Shown here: positions 8,662 to 18,246 of the stretch, one piece after another
How the letters are laid out: each line of letters begins with the position of its first letter
Position numbering within the stretch: the first letter of the stretch is position 1
Origin: an uncultured Alteromonadaceae bacterium
Lineage (GTDB): Bacteria > Pseudomonadota > Gammaproteobacteria > Enterobacterales > Alteromonadaceae
Length of the DNA stretch: 64,000 bases
Assembly (NCBI GenBank): GCA_913056495.1
Contig: CAJXMO010000001.1
Coordinates: 304,001-368,000, forward strand
Direction of reading: 5' to 3'
The notes under the pieces: model-generated
The model's database searches: none
What the model saw: only the letters and a program-made list of their open reading frames with translations
Told to the model about the DNA's origin: nothing
Position numbers and translations under genes: made by a program

Positions 8662-9420
8662 ATGAATTTATACAAACAATCTCTATTAGCTTTGGCGGTA
8701 ACTGCTGGCTTATCGAATCAAGTGTTCGCACAAAGCTGGTGGGAAAAAGCGGCCAGTATTTTTACCCAAACTACAGAAGAATCGCAGGCTGATACGGTTT
8801 CTGGCAATTCTCAGCAATTGGCTGTAGAAGAGATTGCGCAGGCATTTAAGCAAGCGCTTAAAATAGGCTCTGAAAAGGTTGTTTCTCAACTTGGGACAAC
8901 AGATGGTTTTAATGCAGATCCTCAGGTTCATATCCCACTGCCGGCAGAACTCGAGAAGGTTAAAGCTTTGCTGGGTAAAGTGGGGATGGCATCGCTTGCC
9001 GATGATTTGGAACTCAAACTAAACCGAGCTGCAGAGGCTGCTACGCCCAAAGCGAAAGCACTGTTTATTCAGGCGATACAGGAAATGAGTTTCAACGATG
9101 CCAGAGCCATTTACGAAGGTGAAAAAGATTCGGCAACTCAGTATTTTAAGCAAAAGATGTCAACCCAGTTAAGTGCTGAAATGAAGCCTATAATAGACCA
9201 GACTATTGCAGAGGTTGGGGCGGTTCAGGCGCTTGATAAATTGATGGGTGAATATAAGGATATTCCGTTTGTTAGTAGTGTAAAAACCAATATCAGTGAT
9301 CATGTTGTGAATAAAGGGATGGAAGGTATTTTCCATTATATTGCTAAGGAAGAAGCTGCAATCCGTGAAAATCCATCTGAGCAAACAACAGCCTTGTTGA
9401 AAAAAGTTTTTGGTTTGTAA
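8662..9420 (+). CDS. DUF4197 family exported protein
   Basis: 252 aa with a signal peptide (cut near VFA-QSW, residue 23). The mature part is helical and matches DUF4197 along its length: a GSEKVVSQLG segment, a PLPAELEKVKALLGKVGM segment and FNDARAIYEGEKDSATQYFK. Family members are about 230-250 aa periplasmic proteins of unknown function in gammaproteobacteria. The start is supported by AAGGAAA about 8 nt upstream. It is a single gene ending in a strong hairpin. Confidence 0.85.
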   Translation: MNLYKQSLLALAVTAGLSNQVFAQSWWEKAASIFTQTTEESQADTVSGNSQQLAVEEIAQAFKQALKIGSEKVVSQLGTTDGFNADPQVHIPLPAELEKVKALLGKVGMASLADDLELKLNRAAEAATPKAKALFIQAIQEMSFNDARAIYEGEKDSATQYFKQKMSTQLSAEMKPIIDQTIAEVGAVQALDKLMGEYKDIPFVSSVKTNISDHVVNKGMEGIFHYIAKEEAAIRENPSEQTTALLKKVFGL

Positions 9421-9426
9421 CCAGTC

Positions 9427-9446
9427 AGGGTCTGAATACAGACCCT
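9427..9446. terminator. Hairpin between convergent genes
   Basis: AGGGTCTG, loop AATA, CAGACCCT: a perfect 8-bp stem 7 nt after the DUF4197 stop, facing the end of the next gene. The T-tract is short, so termination strength is uncertain. Confidence 0.55.
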
Positions 9447-9448
9447 TA

Positions 9449-11803
9449 TTATGCCGTTAGCTGAGGCAAGTTAATATTATCCTGTTCCAAAATACAGGCA
9501 TCCGGTATTCCAATGTAATAGCCTTGTGAATAGTCTATGCCCATTTCTGTGACCTTGTTGAGCAGTTCTGGACTATCAATAAACTCAGCAACGGTTTTCA
9601 TCCCCATCCCTTTTGCATACTCAATGATAGTGGCCACAACTAATTCGGCTTTTGGCTCGGTTAACAGGCGCTGTATAATTGAGCCATCGATTTTTAAATG
9701 GTTAGCATTTAAATCGATTAAATGTGAAAAGTTGGAATAGCCTGTGCCAAAATCATCAATCGATAACTTGCAGCCTAATTCTTTAATTTGGCGGCTAAAT
9801 TCATTAATTTGCTGATGATTTTCAATGCCTTCGCTTTCGGTTATTTCAAACATCAGATATTCGCCCACTTGATTGTCTCTGACGGTATTAAATAGGTAAT
9901 CCAGTGTTTCGGGGTGGTCTATATCGGCTAGTGTTAAATTAATTGATACATTGACCTGCCTTTCTTTAATAATCTCAATAGATTTATCAATGACGATTTT
10001 TGTTATTTGAGGGTATTGGCGATTCTTTTTTGCGATGTTTAAAAAATGAAATGGCGATATAATAGTGCCGTCTTTATCAACCAAGCGAACTAAAGCTTCG
10101 TAACCACTAATATGACCACTGCGGTTATGCACTATTGGTTGAAAAAAGGCTGTCATGCGATTGGATGTGAGCGCTGATTTGAGTTTTCTGGACCAGATTG
10201 CATTGTGCATCTGTTGTTCCTGAAGCTTAGAATTATGTCTGTACCGGCTCCAACCCTTGCGTTCTTTTTTAGCCTTGTTGAGTGCTGTGGTTGCTTCATT
10301 AATTCGCTGACGGCCGTGACTTGAACTGATGCCTGCCACGACGGTAATTGAAATATCCAAATCTCCTTTAAAAAATACATGGTTTTCTAATTGATAAATA
10401 GTGTTTTCAACATATTTATTGGATTGATAATCTGAAAAATGAGTCGGCAATAAAATGGCAAAAATATCGCCCGATGCTCTGTATAGGTTGGTTCCGTCTA
10501 TTTGTGTTGCTTTTAAAAGGCGTGCCAGTTCCTGCAATAGTCGATCGCCAATCTGATTACCATAAAAACTATTGAGGATACTAAAATCATTTATATCAAT
10601 CAGCACCAGGCTGTTGTCGACCCACTCCTGTAAATCCTGAATCAATTTTGGTCGGTTGGCACAGTCCGTTAAAGTGTCTCTTAACTGTTCGCGAATAATT
10701 TTATCTCTTTGTTGAATGATCCAGACAAACGCCAGGATAAATATCAGCGCGATAGCACAGAATATGATGCTTACCCAAAATAAAACTTCCTGATGTCGTT
10801 CAATAAAAGGTGCAGGCTTATTTAAAAATACAGCATTTTGAAATAAGTTCTGATCAGGTTTGATACCCTGTTTTTTTAAAGTATCCCAGTAAACTACCAT
10901 CTGTTTTTTTGGAAAATAAACCGGTTTGATTTGTTCGGCGCTTTCACCTTTTATGATTCGTGCCGACATTAAAGCGGCATGTTCACCATAGGGAATTTCA
11001 GGTTGAAATCCGGCAAGTGCACCTGGGCGGATTTTTCCAGTCATTAGAATAGGACGATTAAGCGTCTTTAATTCATTGATTAGCTGATTTGCTGTCATTA
11101 ACTGGTTTTTATTATTTCGGACTTTACCCAGTGTGCCTGATAATAGCGCTGCATTCGGGTATTGGTTGATTTTATAAAAGAGTTCTTTAAGTGTTTTGCC
11201 GCGTACATGAATCAACTCTACATCTGAAAAGGCACGATTTTTATTAAATTCGGTAATATGGCGTTTAACCGTATCGTCTGTTGGTGAGTAGTCGCCTAAA
11301 TGTAATAACTGCTTAGCGTCGGGTAAAAGTTGGGAGACTAAATGAAGATTGGCGGCATAATCATGTGTTTCAAATACCCCGGTTACATTGGCATATTCGA
11401 TACTGTGTAGAAACTTAGTATTATTCACACCCGTAAAAACAACCGGTGTATCTTTCAAAAACTCAGGTGGATTGCCCAATATGGTAGAAGCCGCAGCGTC
11501 ATCTGTGACATAGACCAAGTTAGGCGCAATATGCTGATATTTCTGATTTAAATAAGTGTTGAACTGAGCTGCCAGCGCATCATTAAATGCCAAATGCTTG
11601 GCATTCAGGTATTCCACTGAAAAGTTTATTTGGTATTCCGGGAGTTGCTTTACCAGAGTACGCTTAAACTCACTATATTGTTCCTCAGTCCATAAAAAAG
11701 ATTCGTGATATGAGTGGACGGCTAATATATTGAGTGCGTCTTTTGAAAATACTTTTGGCGCAAATACCACTAATAAAATTAAACAATAACGAAGCGTCGA
11801 CAT
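9449..11803 (-). CDS. EAL phosphodiesterase with periplasmic ABC-substrate-binding-like sensor and degenerate GGDEF
   Basis: 784 aa. A signal peptide (about 1-20) leads into a periplasmic binding-protein-like domain (about 24-320; NILAVHSYHESFLW, PVVFTGVNN) of the kind fused to signalling proteins. One helix follows (about 342-366), then a GGDEF domain whose active-site loop reads SGDIF instead of GGDEF, so cyclase activity is unlikely. The EAL domain (about 540-780) keeps EALVR, the NLTLAD Asn, FEITESE, SIDDFGTGYSNF and LKIDGS, so it should hydrolyse c-di-GMP. The binding domain suggests control by a small periplasmic ligand. It converges on the DUF4197 gene. Confidence 0.92.
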   Translation of the reverse strand: MSTLRYCLILLVVFAPKVFSKDALNILAVHSYHESFLWTEEQYSEFKRTLVKQLPEYQINFSVEYLNAKHLAFNDALAAQFNTYLNQKYQHIAPNLVYVTDDAAASTILGNPPEFLKDTPVVFTGVNNTKFLHSIEYANVTGVFETHDYAANLHLVSQLLPDAKQLLHLGDYSPTDDTVKRHITEFNKNRAFSDVELIHVRGKTLKELFYKINQYPNAALLSGTLGKVRNNKNQLMTANQLINELKTLNRPILMTGKIRPGALAGFQPEIPYGEHAALMSARIIKGESAEQIKPVYFPKKQMVVYWDTLKKQGIKPDQNLFQNAVFLNKPAPFIERHQEVLFWVSIIFCAIALIFILAFVWIIQQRDKIIREQLRDTLTDCANRPKLIQDLQEWVDNSLVLIDINDFSILNSFYGNQIGDRLLQELARLLKATQIDGTNLYRASGDIFAILLPTHFSDYQSNKYVENTIYQLENHVFFKGDLDISITVVAGISSSHGRQRINEATTALNKAKKERKGWSRYRHNSKLQEQQMHNAIWSRKLKSALTSNRMTAFFQPIVHNRSGHISGYEALVRLVDKDGTIISPFHFLNIAKKNRQYPQITKIVIDKSIEIIKERQVNVSINLTLADIDHPETLDYLFNTVRDNQVGEYLMFEITESEGIENHQQINEFSRQIKELGCKLSIDDFGTGYSNFSHLIDLNANHLKIDGSIIQRLLTEPKAELVVATIIEYAKGMGMKTVAEFIDSPELLNKVTEMGIDYSQGYYIGIPDACILEQDNINLPQLTA

Positions 11804-11923
11804 GCATCAACCTAGCTAAAATACTACTTTATAATAACTTATGTTAACATATTATTAAAAATATTGAATTGTTTATCCTGTTTAACCTGCTGCAAGCCTG
11901 CTTTAGCCGGACATCTTCGATTA

Positions 11924-13333
11924 TTAAGGTTCATCTTTTTCTGGGAAGTATTTTCTGACCTGCATGACAATGCCCATTTTAGGGTGATCAAAATAATGAA
12001 CTTCTTCACTGATAATGCGCTTATTTTGTTTAAAATAGTAAGGATATAAATAGGGCTGCTCTGACGGGGTTTGAACTTCAATTACGCCCGGTTCATTAAG
12101 GTTTATTTCTGCTTGAACCTGTGTAGGCACTGAACCGACTTCTCTTAAATTAAACTCAGTTTCAATATAAAGATAGTGCTGCAAATAAATTTTGAATAAA
12201 CCATCTAGTTGCCACACTTGAGACGGCACCGCATTCGCTTTTAATTCTGTTTGTTGTTGTTCTTTTTGTTTATCCAGCAGCGCACTTTCCGGTTTCCAGG
12301 TTTGGTTGTCTATTTTATTTAATAATTGCTGAATATTATTTTGCACACTTTGATACGCCAGACTTTTATCCGCTTCCTGTGGCACATTCAGCACAGTTTT
12401 TTCCTGCTCAGGCTCACTGTCTGATGATTTTACTGTGCCATTATATTCAAACTGCTGGCTATAATTTTGCCCGGCATAAATGCGCCAAGGGGATTCCTCT
12501 GATTCACTGCGAACCACTTGTCGCCAGCCAAAATGCAGGATGGGTGTCATATCATCACGCCAGCGGATTTTGCCTTTGAGTTCATCAAATTGCAGCTTGT
12601 CTGCTGGTAATAAATAAGGCTGATTTTCCTGATTGGGAATGTTGCCGTTTAATGTAACCGGTAAACTGGGTAAGTCAGTGTTAACTTCTAGGTCTGTTAT
12701 TGTTTGATAGTCTGGATTTAAAATACTCGGTGGAGGCGCAATACAATCAAAACTAAAATGCCAACTGGGTTTTGCATTTGCAAAGGTTAACGCTTCGATA
12801 TCTAACCCGGTTTTGGATTCAAGAGATCTAAGCTGGTCAAAAGGCGGCGTATTATAATCAGGTTCCAGCCCGGCGTCAGTTAATTGGACTTGTGCCGGTT
12901 CATTCAGTGATTGAATATCATTGAATGTAGAGGCACCGGTAATGTGTGTATCCGGACTGTTGAACTCGTCTTGTGCAGACTCATTTGTTGCTAGCTCTGT
13001 TGCCGGAGTTAGCTGAGCCTGATAAATTAACGGATTGGGTGTTTGTTCAAGTTGCTCAAGCGCCTCTGAATAGGGTTCAGAAGGTTTTGTACACAGACCC
13101 AACCACTGACGTAACTGCTGGTTATCCGGCTGATAAGTCGGACTAATTAAATCGCGAGCCTGATTGACATTAATCAGGTTAATTTCGGGATTGAACGCTT
13201 CATTGAGTTGCTGAAAGTCATTGCGTTTAAAAATGAGTAATTCAACTTCAAACCAGCGCTCGTTGGCAAAACCGGTTTGAAGATAAAAAGTTGAAATGAA
13301 TCCTGCAATGAGCGTTTTTTTTAGTTTATCCAT
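11924..13333 (-). CDS. csiV: CsiV family protein (envelope/peptidoglycan-associated)
   Basis: 469 aa with a signal peptide (about 1-23, ending GFA-NE) followed at once by RWFEVELLIFKRN, the signature opening of the CsiV family. The C-terminal third (IRWRDDMTPILHFGWRQVV, then YLYIETEFNLRE and RRIISEEVHYFDHPKMGI-like text) matches the conserved core; the middle is Gln/Glu/Pro-rich and variable. CsiV is a periplasmic peptidoglycan-binding protein described in Shewanella that influences susceptibility to cell-wall damage. It begins 9 bp after mfd and is co-directional with it, an arrangement seen in related genomes. Confidence 0.85.
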   Translation of the reverse strand: MDKLKKTLIAGFISTFYLQTGFANERWFEVELLIFKRNDFQQLNEAFNPEINLINVNQARDLISPTYQPDNQQLRQWLGLCTKPSEPYSEALEQLEQTPNPLIYQAQLTPATELATNESAQDEFNSPDTHITGASTFNDIQSLNEPAQVQLTDAGLEPDYNTPPFDQLRSLESKTGLDIEALTFANAKPSWHFSFDCIAPPPSILNPDYQTITDLEVNTDLPSLPVTLNGNIPNQENQPYLLPADKLQFDELKGKIRWRDDMTPILHFGWRQVVRSESEESPWRIYAGQNYSQQFEYNGTVKSSDSEPEQEKTVLNVPQEADKSLAYQSVQNNIQQLLNKIDNQTWKPESALLDKQKEQQQTELKANAVPSQVWQLDGLFKIYLQHYLYIETEFNLREVGSVPTQVQAEINLNEPGVIEVQTPSEQPYLYPYYFKQNKRIISEEVHYFDHPKMGIVMQVRKYFPEKDEP

Positions 13334-13342
13334 ATTAACCTG

Positions 13343-16300
13343 TTAGGCTGTTAATTTTTGCGCGAAATCATTGAGCATGGAGTCAACCAGCTTGATGCGT
13401 TCACGGGTATCTTCTGCTGTTATATTAAAGCGTAATTTATCAGGTCCGGCCATTGAATAATACTTTGGCTGAGACTGAATTAATCCGATAATAAAACCCG
13501 GGTCAATTTTAGTATTTTGACTAAATTCGATGACACCGCCTTTTGGACCGGCTTCCAGCCGTTTTATTGATAACTGACTGGCTTTAATTCGCAGTGAATT
13601 TATTTTGATTAAATTTTTAGCCGCATCAGGTAAGAGTCCGAAACGGTCAATTAATTCCACCTGAAAATCATCTAAATCATCGTTCGTTTTGCAACTGGCT
13701 AATCGTTTATATAAAGATAGGCGCAGGTTCACATCTGCAATATAATCTTCGGGTAGCAGTGCCGGAATTCTGAGTTCAACTTCTGTTTGATTTTGCAGTA
13801 CATCATCGAGTGATGGTTCTTTACCATTTTTAAGTGATTCAACGGCTTGTTCCAGCATGTCCATATATAAGCTAAAGCCAATTGAACTAATTTGACCACT
13901 TTGATCTTCACCTAAAAGTTCCCCGGCGCCGCGTATCTCTAAATCATGAGTTGCCAGCGCAAAACCAGCGCCTAAATCTTCCAGATTTTCGATGGCTGCT
14001 AGGCGTTTTTGCGCATCTTTTGTCATGCGCTTAGGATGTGGCGTTAATAAATAAGCGTAGGCCTGATGATGAGAACGACCCACACGTCCTCTTAACTGAT
14101 GGAGTTGAGCTAAGCCAAAGTTATCTGCCCGGTCAAGAATAATCGTATTGGCGGTCGGCACATCGATACCGGTTTCAATAATGGTGGTACACACAAGTAC
14201 ATTGTACCTGTTGTGGTAAAATTCAGACATTACATGCTCAAGTTCACGTTCTCGCATTTGCCCGTGCGCAACAATAACATTGGCTTCAGGTACAAGTTCC
14301 TGAATTTTATGAGCCGTTTTATCAATGGTTTCGACTGAGTTATGTAAAAAGTAAACCTGGCCACCGCGCATAATTTCACGGGTGATGGCTTCTTTAACCA
14401 GGCTCTCTTCGTATTGTCTGACGAATGTCTTTACCGCAAGGCGTTTTTTCGGCGGTGTTGCAATTATTGATAAATCACGCATTCCGCTCATTGCCATATT
14501 CAAGGTTCTTGGAATTGGGGTGGCGGTTAGGGTTAAGATGTCGACATCCGCGCGACGAGATTTTATGAGTTCTTTTTGTTTAACCCCGAATCTGTGCTCT
14601 TCATCCACGATTAATAAACCCAGATCCGCAAATTTGATATCTTTGGATAAGAGTTTATGTGTGCCTATTACAATATCGACTTTGCCTTCTTTCAGTTCAG
14701 TTAATACCGCATTCTGTTCTTTTGCGGTTTTAAAGCGGGATAAAACCTCTACTTTAACCGGCCAGTCAGCAAACCTGTCTTTAAAGTTTTCATAGTGCTG
14801 TTGAGCGAGCAGGGTGGTTGGGACCAGCACTGCTACTTGTTTGCTTTCATTCATGGCAACATAAGCGGCCCGCATCGCTACTTCTGTTTTACCAAAACCT
14901 ACATCCCCACAGACTAATCTATCCATCGCATTATCAGATTGCATGTCGGCCAGTACATTTTGAATCGCATTTTGCTGATCGTCGGTTTCTTCAAACGGGA
15001 AGCCTGCACTGAACTGACGATAGCTGTCAGCATCCAGTTTAAATGAAAAACCGGGTTTGGCACTGCGCCGGGCATAAATATCCAATAAATCAGCTGCCAC
15101 ATCGCGCACTTTTTCAAGTGCTTTACGCTTTGCTTTTTCCCAGGCATCACTACTGAGTTTATTCAACGGGGCCTGGTCGGCCTCTCCACCTGTGTATCTG
15201 GCAATTAAGTGCAGCGAGGACACAGGTACATAGAGTTTAGAATCGGCATACTCTAAAGTCACAAATTCGGTCGGGATGCCAGCGGCATCTATGGTTTGCA
15301 GTCCCTGATAACGACCGACACCATGATTAATATGCACTACTGCCTGTCCGGGCGTCAGCTCGGCCAGATTTTTAATTACAGCATCGGTAGTGGTTACGCC
15401 ACCTTTTTTGGTTTTACGGCTGCGTTGAATGACGCGGTTGCCAAGCAGTTCAGTTTCGGTAATAAACGCAATGTTTTGTTTATTGATGTTGGCTAAAAAG
15501 CTGTGTTCAAGATCTGAAATGCAGATCCCAATTTTATCCGAGCCTGTTATAAAGTCTTGGATACCGCTCTGATTTTTAGGTTTGAACTTAGTCGGTTTGA
15601 GGAGTTCAAGTAAGGTTTCCCGGCGACCCTGAGATTCGGTTAAGAATAATACCCGATCAGGCTTTTCTTTAACAAAGCGCTCAATTGCGGCAGTCGGCTG
15701 TTTTAGCTGGGCATTAATGGCAATCTCTTTGATTGCCTCGGTAGAAAAGTTCACCCGGCCGGCTTTTTGCTCGAGTGCTTGTGTTGTCATTTGCACGCGC
15801 GGAAACTGTTTAATCGCGGCAAATAATGCATCAGTTGTTAAAAATAACTGCTCGGGTGATAAAATCGGTCGTTTCGTATCGTAACGGCGGTTTTCGTAAC
15901 GTTTACCGACTTCCTGCTGAAAGTGTTCGGCATGTTCCTGAATTTGCTCGCTTAAGATCAGCGTACTGTCAGCAGGTAAATAATCAAATAATGATGCGGT
16001 TTGTTCAAAAAATAAAGGTAGATAATATTCAATACCAGCCGGCATTATTTTTTTACTAACCTGATAATAAATCGATTCTTTATCCGTACTGGGTGCAAAT
16101 TGCTCGCGCCAGTTTAATCTGAATTTTTCAATGCCGGCCTCATCTGTTGGAAATTCATGTGCCGGCAGTAAATCAATTGACTCAATGGCGTCACCACTGC
16201 GTTGCGTTTCTGGATCAAATAAGCGAATTGAGTCAATTTCATCGTCAAAAAAATCTATCCGGTACGGCACCTGGCTGCCCATCGGAAATAAATCTAATAA

Positions 16301-16843
16301 GGAGCCACGAACACTGAATTCACCATGCTCCATAACTTGATCAACCATTCGGTAACCTGCTTTGCTCAGCCGGTTTCGCATGTCCTGAATGTCCAGTTGC
16401 TCATTTTTATTCAGGATAAGCGTATATTGTTGCATAAAGTCAGTGGGTGCTAACTTCATTAATAATGTATTGACGGCAACAACAAATACACCTGATTTTT
16501 GCTGAAGTTTATTTAGCGTGTGAAGTCGCTGTGAAATAATATCCTGATGCGGGGAAAATGTATCATAAGCCAGTGTTTCCCAATCCGGGAAAAAGTAGGC
16601 ATTAATGTCTTCATCCGATAATAAAGAGTCGATTTCTGCCCACAGCTTGAGTGCACTTGTGGTATCCGGGGCAATCAATAAAACAGGCGATTTTTGATTC
16701 ATCGCCAGCTGACTTATAGCGAGAGACTGGCTGCTGCCATAAAGTTGACCCCAGCGGATAATATCAGCCGATTTAGAGGTTGAGGTTTTGGGTGCAGTCG
16801 GGTTTAAAAGTTCACTATTAGCCATGCTAAGTTCATATTTCAT
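13343..16843 (-). CDS. mfd: Transcription-repair coupling factor Mfd
   Basis: 1166 aa, near full family length. It removes RNA polymerase stalled at DNA lesions and recruits UvrA. Visible in order: UvrB-like N-terminal module (about 30-350), RNAP-interacting domain (about 490-570; GQAVVHINHGVGRYQGL), RecG-like translocase with Walker A GDVGFGKTE, DEEH box VDEEHRFGVKQ and motif III TLTATPIPRTL, then GRVGRSHHQAYAYLL, and a C-terminal TRCF domain (about 1020-1110). An alternative ATG at codon 7 (MANSELL) is possible. It is probably transcribed together with csiV. Confidence 0.97.
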   Translation of the reverse strand: MKYELSMANSELLNPTAPKTSTSKSADIIRWGQLYGSSQSLAISQLAMNQKSPVLLIAPDTTSALKLWAEIDSLLSDEDINAYFFPDWETLAYDTFSPHQDIISQRLHTLNKLQQKSGVFVVAVNTLLMKLAPTDFMQQYTLILNKNEQLDIQDMRNRLSKAGYRMVDQVMEHGEFSVRGSLLDLFPMGSQVPYRIDFFDDEIDSIRLFDPETQRSGDAIESIDLLPAHEFPTDEAGIEKFRLNWREQFAPSTDKESIYYQVSKKIMPAGIEYYLPLFFEQTASLFDYLPADSTLILSEQIQEHAEHFQQEVGKRYENRRYDTKRPILSPEQLFLTTDALFAAIKQFPRVQMTTQALEQKAGRVNFSTEAIKEIAINAQLKQPTAAIERFVKEKPDRVLFLTESQGRRETLLELLKPTKFKPKNQSGIQDFITGSDKIGICISDLEHSFLANINKQNIAFITETELLGNRVIQRSRKTKKGGVTTTDAVIKNLAELTPGQAVVHINHGVGRYQGLQTIDAAGIPTEFVTLEYADSKLYVPVSSLHLIARYTGGEADQAPLNKLSSDAWEKAKRKALEKVRDVAADLLDIYARRSAKPGFSFKLDADSYRQFSAGFPFEETDDQQNAIQNVLADMQSDNAMDRLVCGDVGFGKTEVAMRAAYVAMNESKQVAVLVPTTLLAQQHYENFKDRFADWPVKVEVLSRFKTAKEQNAVLTELKEGKVDIVIGTHKLLSKDIKFADLGLLIVDEEHRFGVKQKELIKSRRADVDILTLTATPIPRTLNMAMSGMRDLSIIATPPKKRLAVKTFVRQYEESLVKEAITREIMRGGQVYFLHNSVETIDKTAHKIQELVPEANVIVAHGQMRERELEHVMSEFYHNRYNVLVCTTIIETGIDVPTANTIILDRADNFGLAQLHQLRGRVGRSHHQAYAYLLTPHPKRMTKDAQKRLAAIENLEDLGAGFALATHDLEIRGAGELLGEDQSGQISSIGFSLYMDMLEQAVESLKNGKEPSLDDVLQNQTEVELRIPALLPEDYIADVNLRLSLYKRLASCKTNDDLDDFQVELIDRFGLLPDAAKNLIKINSLRIKASQLSIKRLEAGPKGGVIEFSQNTKIDPGFIIGLIQSQPKYYSMAGPDKLRFNITAEDTRERIKLVDSMLNDFAQKLTA

Positions 16844-16980
16844 CTATAAATTTTTGCTGCATTTTAATCAAGTTTGCCTTTAAACTCCATTTTATTCAAA
16901 AAAATGCGGTATAAAATAGCTGTATTTATGATTTGGCATTATGCTTATTAGTGCATTAAACCCCTTTGCTTCTTACTATA

Positions 16981-17235
16981 TATACCCGTGCTACCTCAAG
17001 ATGCTTGATTTCAGCCGGAGAAAAAATGCATGAGACAAGACAAATCGCTGAAGGTATAGTTATTCTACATCAAAGTGATTTAACGCCGTTTCAGGCATTT
17101 TTAGCCCGGCTCTCTGGGCGCTTCTACTACTGCGTTATATTGGTTCTAAAGGTGCCTAGTTCCTTTACCCATATGCCTTGTACTGAAAGCGCTGTGATAG
17201 CTCTGAAACAGGCATTTTGAAGTCGCACGGGTATA
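16981..17235. mobile_element. MITE-like element with terminal inverted repeats
   Basis: A 255-bp gene-free unit bounded by inverted repeats of about 33 bp. The left end (16981-17014) starts TATACCCGTGCTACCTCAAG; the right end (17203-17235) reads inward as TATACCCGTGCGACTTCAAA; both continue to TTTCAG with few mismatches. TA dinucleotides lie at both borders. It contains no transposase, so any movement would need one in trans. Similar non-coding units with inner text CCCATATGCCTTGTACTGAAA occur, as far as I recall, in other marine gammaproteobacteria. The open frame of about 84 codons inside it has no protein character. It ends 21 bp before the next gene. Confidence 0.75.
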
Positions 17236-17256
17236 GCTCTGCTATTACGATTAGAT

Positions 17257-18246
17257 ATGGAGGTTAGTTTGTTAGACAGAATTTTAGATGGAAGCTTGAT
17301 GCCGCACGGGCATTGTTTGTTATGGCGTGGAGACCTTTTATTTTTGCATTTGGTTGGCGATTTTTTGACCGTGCTTGCTTATGCTTTGATCCCATTTGCA
17401 ATTGTTTATTTTATTCATAAAAGAGACGACTTACACTTTAATTGGCTGACAGTTCTGTTTGCCGGTTTTATTGCATTTTGCGGGATGACCCATCTGGTGG
17501 GTATGATTAACATTTGGCATGGCTTTTATTTTATTGAAGGGCTGATTAAGTTTTTGACCGGGCTGATTTCTATTAGCACCGCTTATATTTTATGGCGATT
17601 AATGCCGTCTTTTATGAAAGTCCCCAGTATTGCCATGCTAAAACAGCGCAATCAGGAGTTAGAGGCTGTCAGAGCTGAGCTCGAAGAAGCAAACCGCACG
17701 CTCGAAGCCAAAGTAAAACAAAGAACACATGAGCTAGAGGTGCAGGCAAATACAGATACAGTGACTGGAATTGCCAGCCGGTTTTCTATTATTGATACGC
17801 TCAAGCAGTGTTATTTGCAGTTTCAGCGTTATCAACACAGCTTCTCCATCCTGATGATAGATATCGATCATTTTAAGCAAATAAATGATAACTATGGTCA
17901 TCAGATTGGGGATGATGTGCTTCATGCTTTAGCACACAGAATTGAAAAAACCATCCGAAAGACAGATTCAGTCGGTCGTTATGGAGGCGAAGAGTTTTTA
18001 GTCATTTTACCTGAAACTGAAAGTGACTTTGCTTTAAATTTGGCGGAAAGAATTCGCCATGATATTGAAACTTTAAAACTGGCTGATAATCTAAAAGTGA
18101 CTTGTAGTATAGGTGTTTCAGCTATGCTAGATGGTATATCTCAAGATGAGTTGATTTCCCGTGCAGATAAAGCGCTTTATTCGGCAAAAAACACTGGACG
18201 AAATCAGGTTATCAGTTACCATAAAAAACACTTAGAGATTGAATAA
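17257..18246 (+). CDS. Diguanylate cyclase with ethylene-receptor-like (ETR1-type) membrane sensor
   Basis: 329 aa. Residues 20-120 form three helices that align with the ethylene-binding domain of plant ETR1: GDFLTVLAYALIPFAIVYF and FIAFCGMTHLVGM. Counterparts of ETR1 Asp25, Tyr32, Ile35, Pro36 and the copper ligands Cys65 and His69 are Asp35, Tyr42, Ile45, Pro46, Cys75 and His79, all at a constant +10 offset. A coiled coil (about 128-165) joins to a GGDEF domain with active loop GGEEF (243-247) and I-site RKTD (234-237). This suggests a copper-dependent small-ligand sensor controlling c-di-GMP synthesis. The ATG overlaps a GGAGG (17259-17263) ideally spaced for the in-frame TTG at 17269, so the true start may be four codons later. 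Confidence 0.9.
   Translation: MEVSLLDRILDGSLMPHGHCLLWRGDLLFLHLVGDFLTVLAYALIPFAIVYFIHKRDDLHFNWLTVLFAGFIAFCGMTHLVGMINIWHGFYFIEGLIKFLTGLISISTAYILWRLMPSFMKVPSIAMLKQRNQELEAVRAELEEANRTLEAKVKQRTHELEVQANTDTVTGIASRFSIIDTLKQCYLQFQRYQHSFSILMIDIDHFKQINDNYGHQIGDDVLHALAHRIEKTIRKTDSVGRYGGEEFLVILPETESDFALNLAERIRHDIETLKLADNLKVTCSIGVSAMLDGISQDELISRADKALYSAKNTGRNQVISYHKKHLEIE

Noticed and set aside
11839..12081. Short frame after csiV
   Set aside because: Shadow frame over the csiV 3' end and the spacer, with no protein character.
16966..17220. 84-codon open frame
   Set aside because: Lies inside the MITE-like element and covers its inverted repeats; no family pattern or ribosome binding site.
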